Source: Halococcaceae archaeon
GTDB lineage: Archaea > Halobacteriota > Halobacteria > Halobacteriales > Halalkalicoccaceae
Assembly (NCBI GenBank): GCA_007129135.1
Contig: SKWB01000206.1
Coordinates: 1-7,030, forward strand
DNA: 7,030 nucleotides
Direction: 5' to 3'
Below the pieces are notes generated by a model. It saw only the letters and a list, made by a program, of their open reading frames with translations, made no database searches and had not been told where the DNA came from. Shown here piece after piece: positions 5,826 to 7,030 of the stretch; position 1 is the first letter of the stretch; each line of letters starts with the position of its first letter. The translations under genes and the position numbers were made by a program.

Positions 5826-7030
5826 TCAATCGGAGGGGAGACGAACTGGTGTGGCTCGTGAGCCGACGACCTCGACCAGCCGATCGGCCGCACGCCGCGC
5901 GCCGGGGAGGTTCCGGGCGAACGCGCCGACCGCACCCTCCGCGAACGCGCCGGTCGCGAACACCGGCGAGCGCTCGCCGTCCCGCCCGCGCCACGAGAGC
6001 GTCTCGTCACAGAGGTGAGGCATCCCCCGGTAGCCGGTGGCGAGGTCCATCGACTCGGCGACGGACCGGAGGAACGGCTGCGCGTAGACGTCCGCGAAGC
6101 CGGTCGCGAGCACGACGGAGTCGGCCTCTCTCACCCGCCCGTCCGAGAGGCGAAGCGTGAGGCCCGCTCCGGCGTACGCGCTCTCGACCTCGCCCCGCCT
6201 GACCTCCAGGCGGCCGTCGCTCGCCGCCTCCCGCAGGCGCTCCGTCAGGTAGCGAGGGACGGTCGAGTCGTGTCTGGCCGCCCGAATCCCGTCGTAGCGT
6301 GCACGCGAGGCAGGCGGCAGGTGGTGGAGCCGGTCCTCTATGTACGACCAGTTGAGCCAGTAGGGTTCGCACTCGGTCGTCTCGGTCTCGATCCGATGCC
6401 GGGAGAGCAGCGTCACCTCCCGCCCCTTTTCCGCGAGCGTGAGGGCGAGTGAGACGGCGCTGATGCCACCACCGACCACCACGGTCTCGTCCCCGACCCT
6501 CCGCTCCTCGAAGCCGTCCTCCCAGACGTGCCACACCGGGGCGTCGGTTCCGAGATCCGCCCACTCCGGGATCGCGTACCGACCGCCGTAGCCGACCGCG
6601 AGCAGGCAGCGTCGGGCGTCGATCGGTCCCTCACTCGTCTGGATACGGAGACCCTCGTCCCGCCGACGGACGCCCTCCGCCCGCGCGGGGATGACCGACG
6701 AGTCGAGGTCGAGGCGGTCGATCAGGTGCGTAGCGTGGTCGAGAAAGAGCGAGAGCGACGGCCGTCGCGGGTAGTTCCTCGTCGGCAGGAGCTCGTCCTC
6801 CCTGTCGTGCGTTCTGGCGTACCCTTCCAGGCCGAACGGCTCGGTCCCGACGTGCTGGACGTACGTCGACCGCAGGCTCGCCATCCCACAGCGACGGGCC
6901 TTCTCCGCGAACGAGGCGAGGAGCTCCCCGTTCGGTTCGAGGACTACCACCTCGTCGTGCGAGAGACGGGTCTCGGTGAGCAGACGGGCCGCGACGTGCG
7001 TCCCGTGAACCCCACCGCCGACGATCGCGA
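5826..7030 (-). CDS. FAD/NAD(P)-binding oxidoreductase, SidA/IucD monooxygenase-like (N-terminus off the window)
   Basis: The open frame enters at the right edge and ends at TGA 5826-5828, giving about 400 visible residues. A GTG at 6950 is an internal codon, not the start. The frame continues upstream as AIVGGGVHGTHVAARLL, the classic Rossmann beta-alpha-beta FAD site with GxGxxG-like GGGVHG, ending at the ribose-binding acidic residue in VVVLEPN. Probably only a few residues are missing. A second nucleotide-binding motif, VVVGGGISAVSLALTLAEKG, lies near visible residues 183-202. A VVLATGF motif near 306-311 is typical of flavin-dependent N-hydroxylating monooxygenases and related enzymes. 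The architecture resembles the lysine/ornithine N-monooxygenase (SidA/IucD) group and the general FAD-NAD(P)-binding family. Substrate is unknown: no siderophore synthesis genes are visible beside it, so a hydroxamate role is not supported here. It reads straight into the CHY gene, which begins 3 bases after its stop in the same frame. Confidence 0.88.
   Translation of the reverse strand, partial: AIVGGGVHGTHVAARLLTETRLSHDEVVVLEPNGELLASFAEKARRCGMASLRSTYVQHVGTEPFGLEGYARTHDREDELLPTRNYPRRPSLSLFLDHATHLIDRLDLDSSVIPARAEGVRRRDEGLRIQTSEGPIDARRCLLAVGYGGRYAIPEWADLGTDAPVWHVWEDGFEERRVGDETVVVGGGISAVSLALTLAEKGREVTLLSRHRIETETTECEPYWLNWSYIEDRLHHLPPASRARYDGIRAARHDSTVPRYLTERLREAASDGRLEVRRGEVESAYAGAGLTLRLSDGRVREADSVVLATGFADVYAQPFLRSVAESMDLATGYRGMPHLCDETLSWRGRDGERSPVFATGAFAEGAVGAFARNLPGARRAADRLVEVVGSRATPVRLPSD

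Noticed and set aside
1..7030. CRISPR array, tRNA or rRNA genes, insertion-sequence transposase
   Set aside because: I found no regularly spaced repeats, no tRNA cloverleaf or rRNA-like sequence, and no transposase motif in any frame.
5826..7030. Siderophore biosynthesis role for the SidA/IucD-like oxidoreductase
   Set aside because: No acetyltransferase or siderophore synthetase is beside it in the visible sequence, and the family is broad, so this substrate assignment is unsupported.

Overview
This window looks like a piece of a haloarchaeal chromosome (class Halobacteria). Two sequence signs support this. The proteins are strongly acidic (Asp/Glu-rich) and the DNA is GC-rich from about position 830 to the end. 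The gene content agrees: an archaeosine tRNA-guanine transglycosylase next to archaeosine synthase, a DUF7511-type small protein and a CHY zinc-finger protein, all typical of this group. I cannot name the species.

Layout. Positions 1-477 hold the C-terminal part of a plus-strand gene that begins before the window. It is visibly richer in A/T than the rest, and its C-terminus resembles abortive-infection (Abi_C/DUF7014-like) proteins. Positions 478-827 are a gene-free stretch of mixed composition with two small inverted repeats and a 21-codon open frame. It seems to be the seam between an accessory segment and the core chromosome. From 828 to 4090, on the minus strand, lie tgtA (2576-4090) and arcS (828-2579). 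Their 4-base ATGA overlap indicates one translationally coupled operon.

Beyond tgtA, a roughly 210-bp spacer carries two tandem GC-rich hairpins and then a divergent plus-strand gene for a 60-residue protein with two membrane segments (4304-4486). The rest of the window is minus strand. In transcription order it holds a Rossmann-fold FAD/NAD(P)-dependent oxidoreductase (5826 past the right edge), a CHY zinc-finger protein (5466-5822), a Nudix hydrolase (4865-5416) and a DUF7511-like small protein (4550-4777 or 4550-4801).

Function. tgtA and arcS act in sequence on the same tRNA position. TgtA swaps guanine-15 for preQ0, and ArcS helps turn preQ0 into archaeosine. The two proteins are diverged paralogues that have kept complementary parts: TgtA has the catalytic aspartates but no visible C-terminal PUA domain, while ArcS has the PC-x3-KPY motif and a C-terminal PUA-like domain. 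The oxidoreductase, CHY protein and Nudix hydrolase are closely packed and may be co-transcribed, but nothing in the sequence says they share a pathway. The window mostly carries recognisable housekeeping and accessory genes. I did not find an obviously new multi-gene system. The left-edge Abi-like gene and the unexplained seam beside it are the best places to look for accessory biology.
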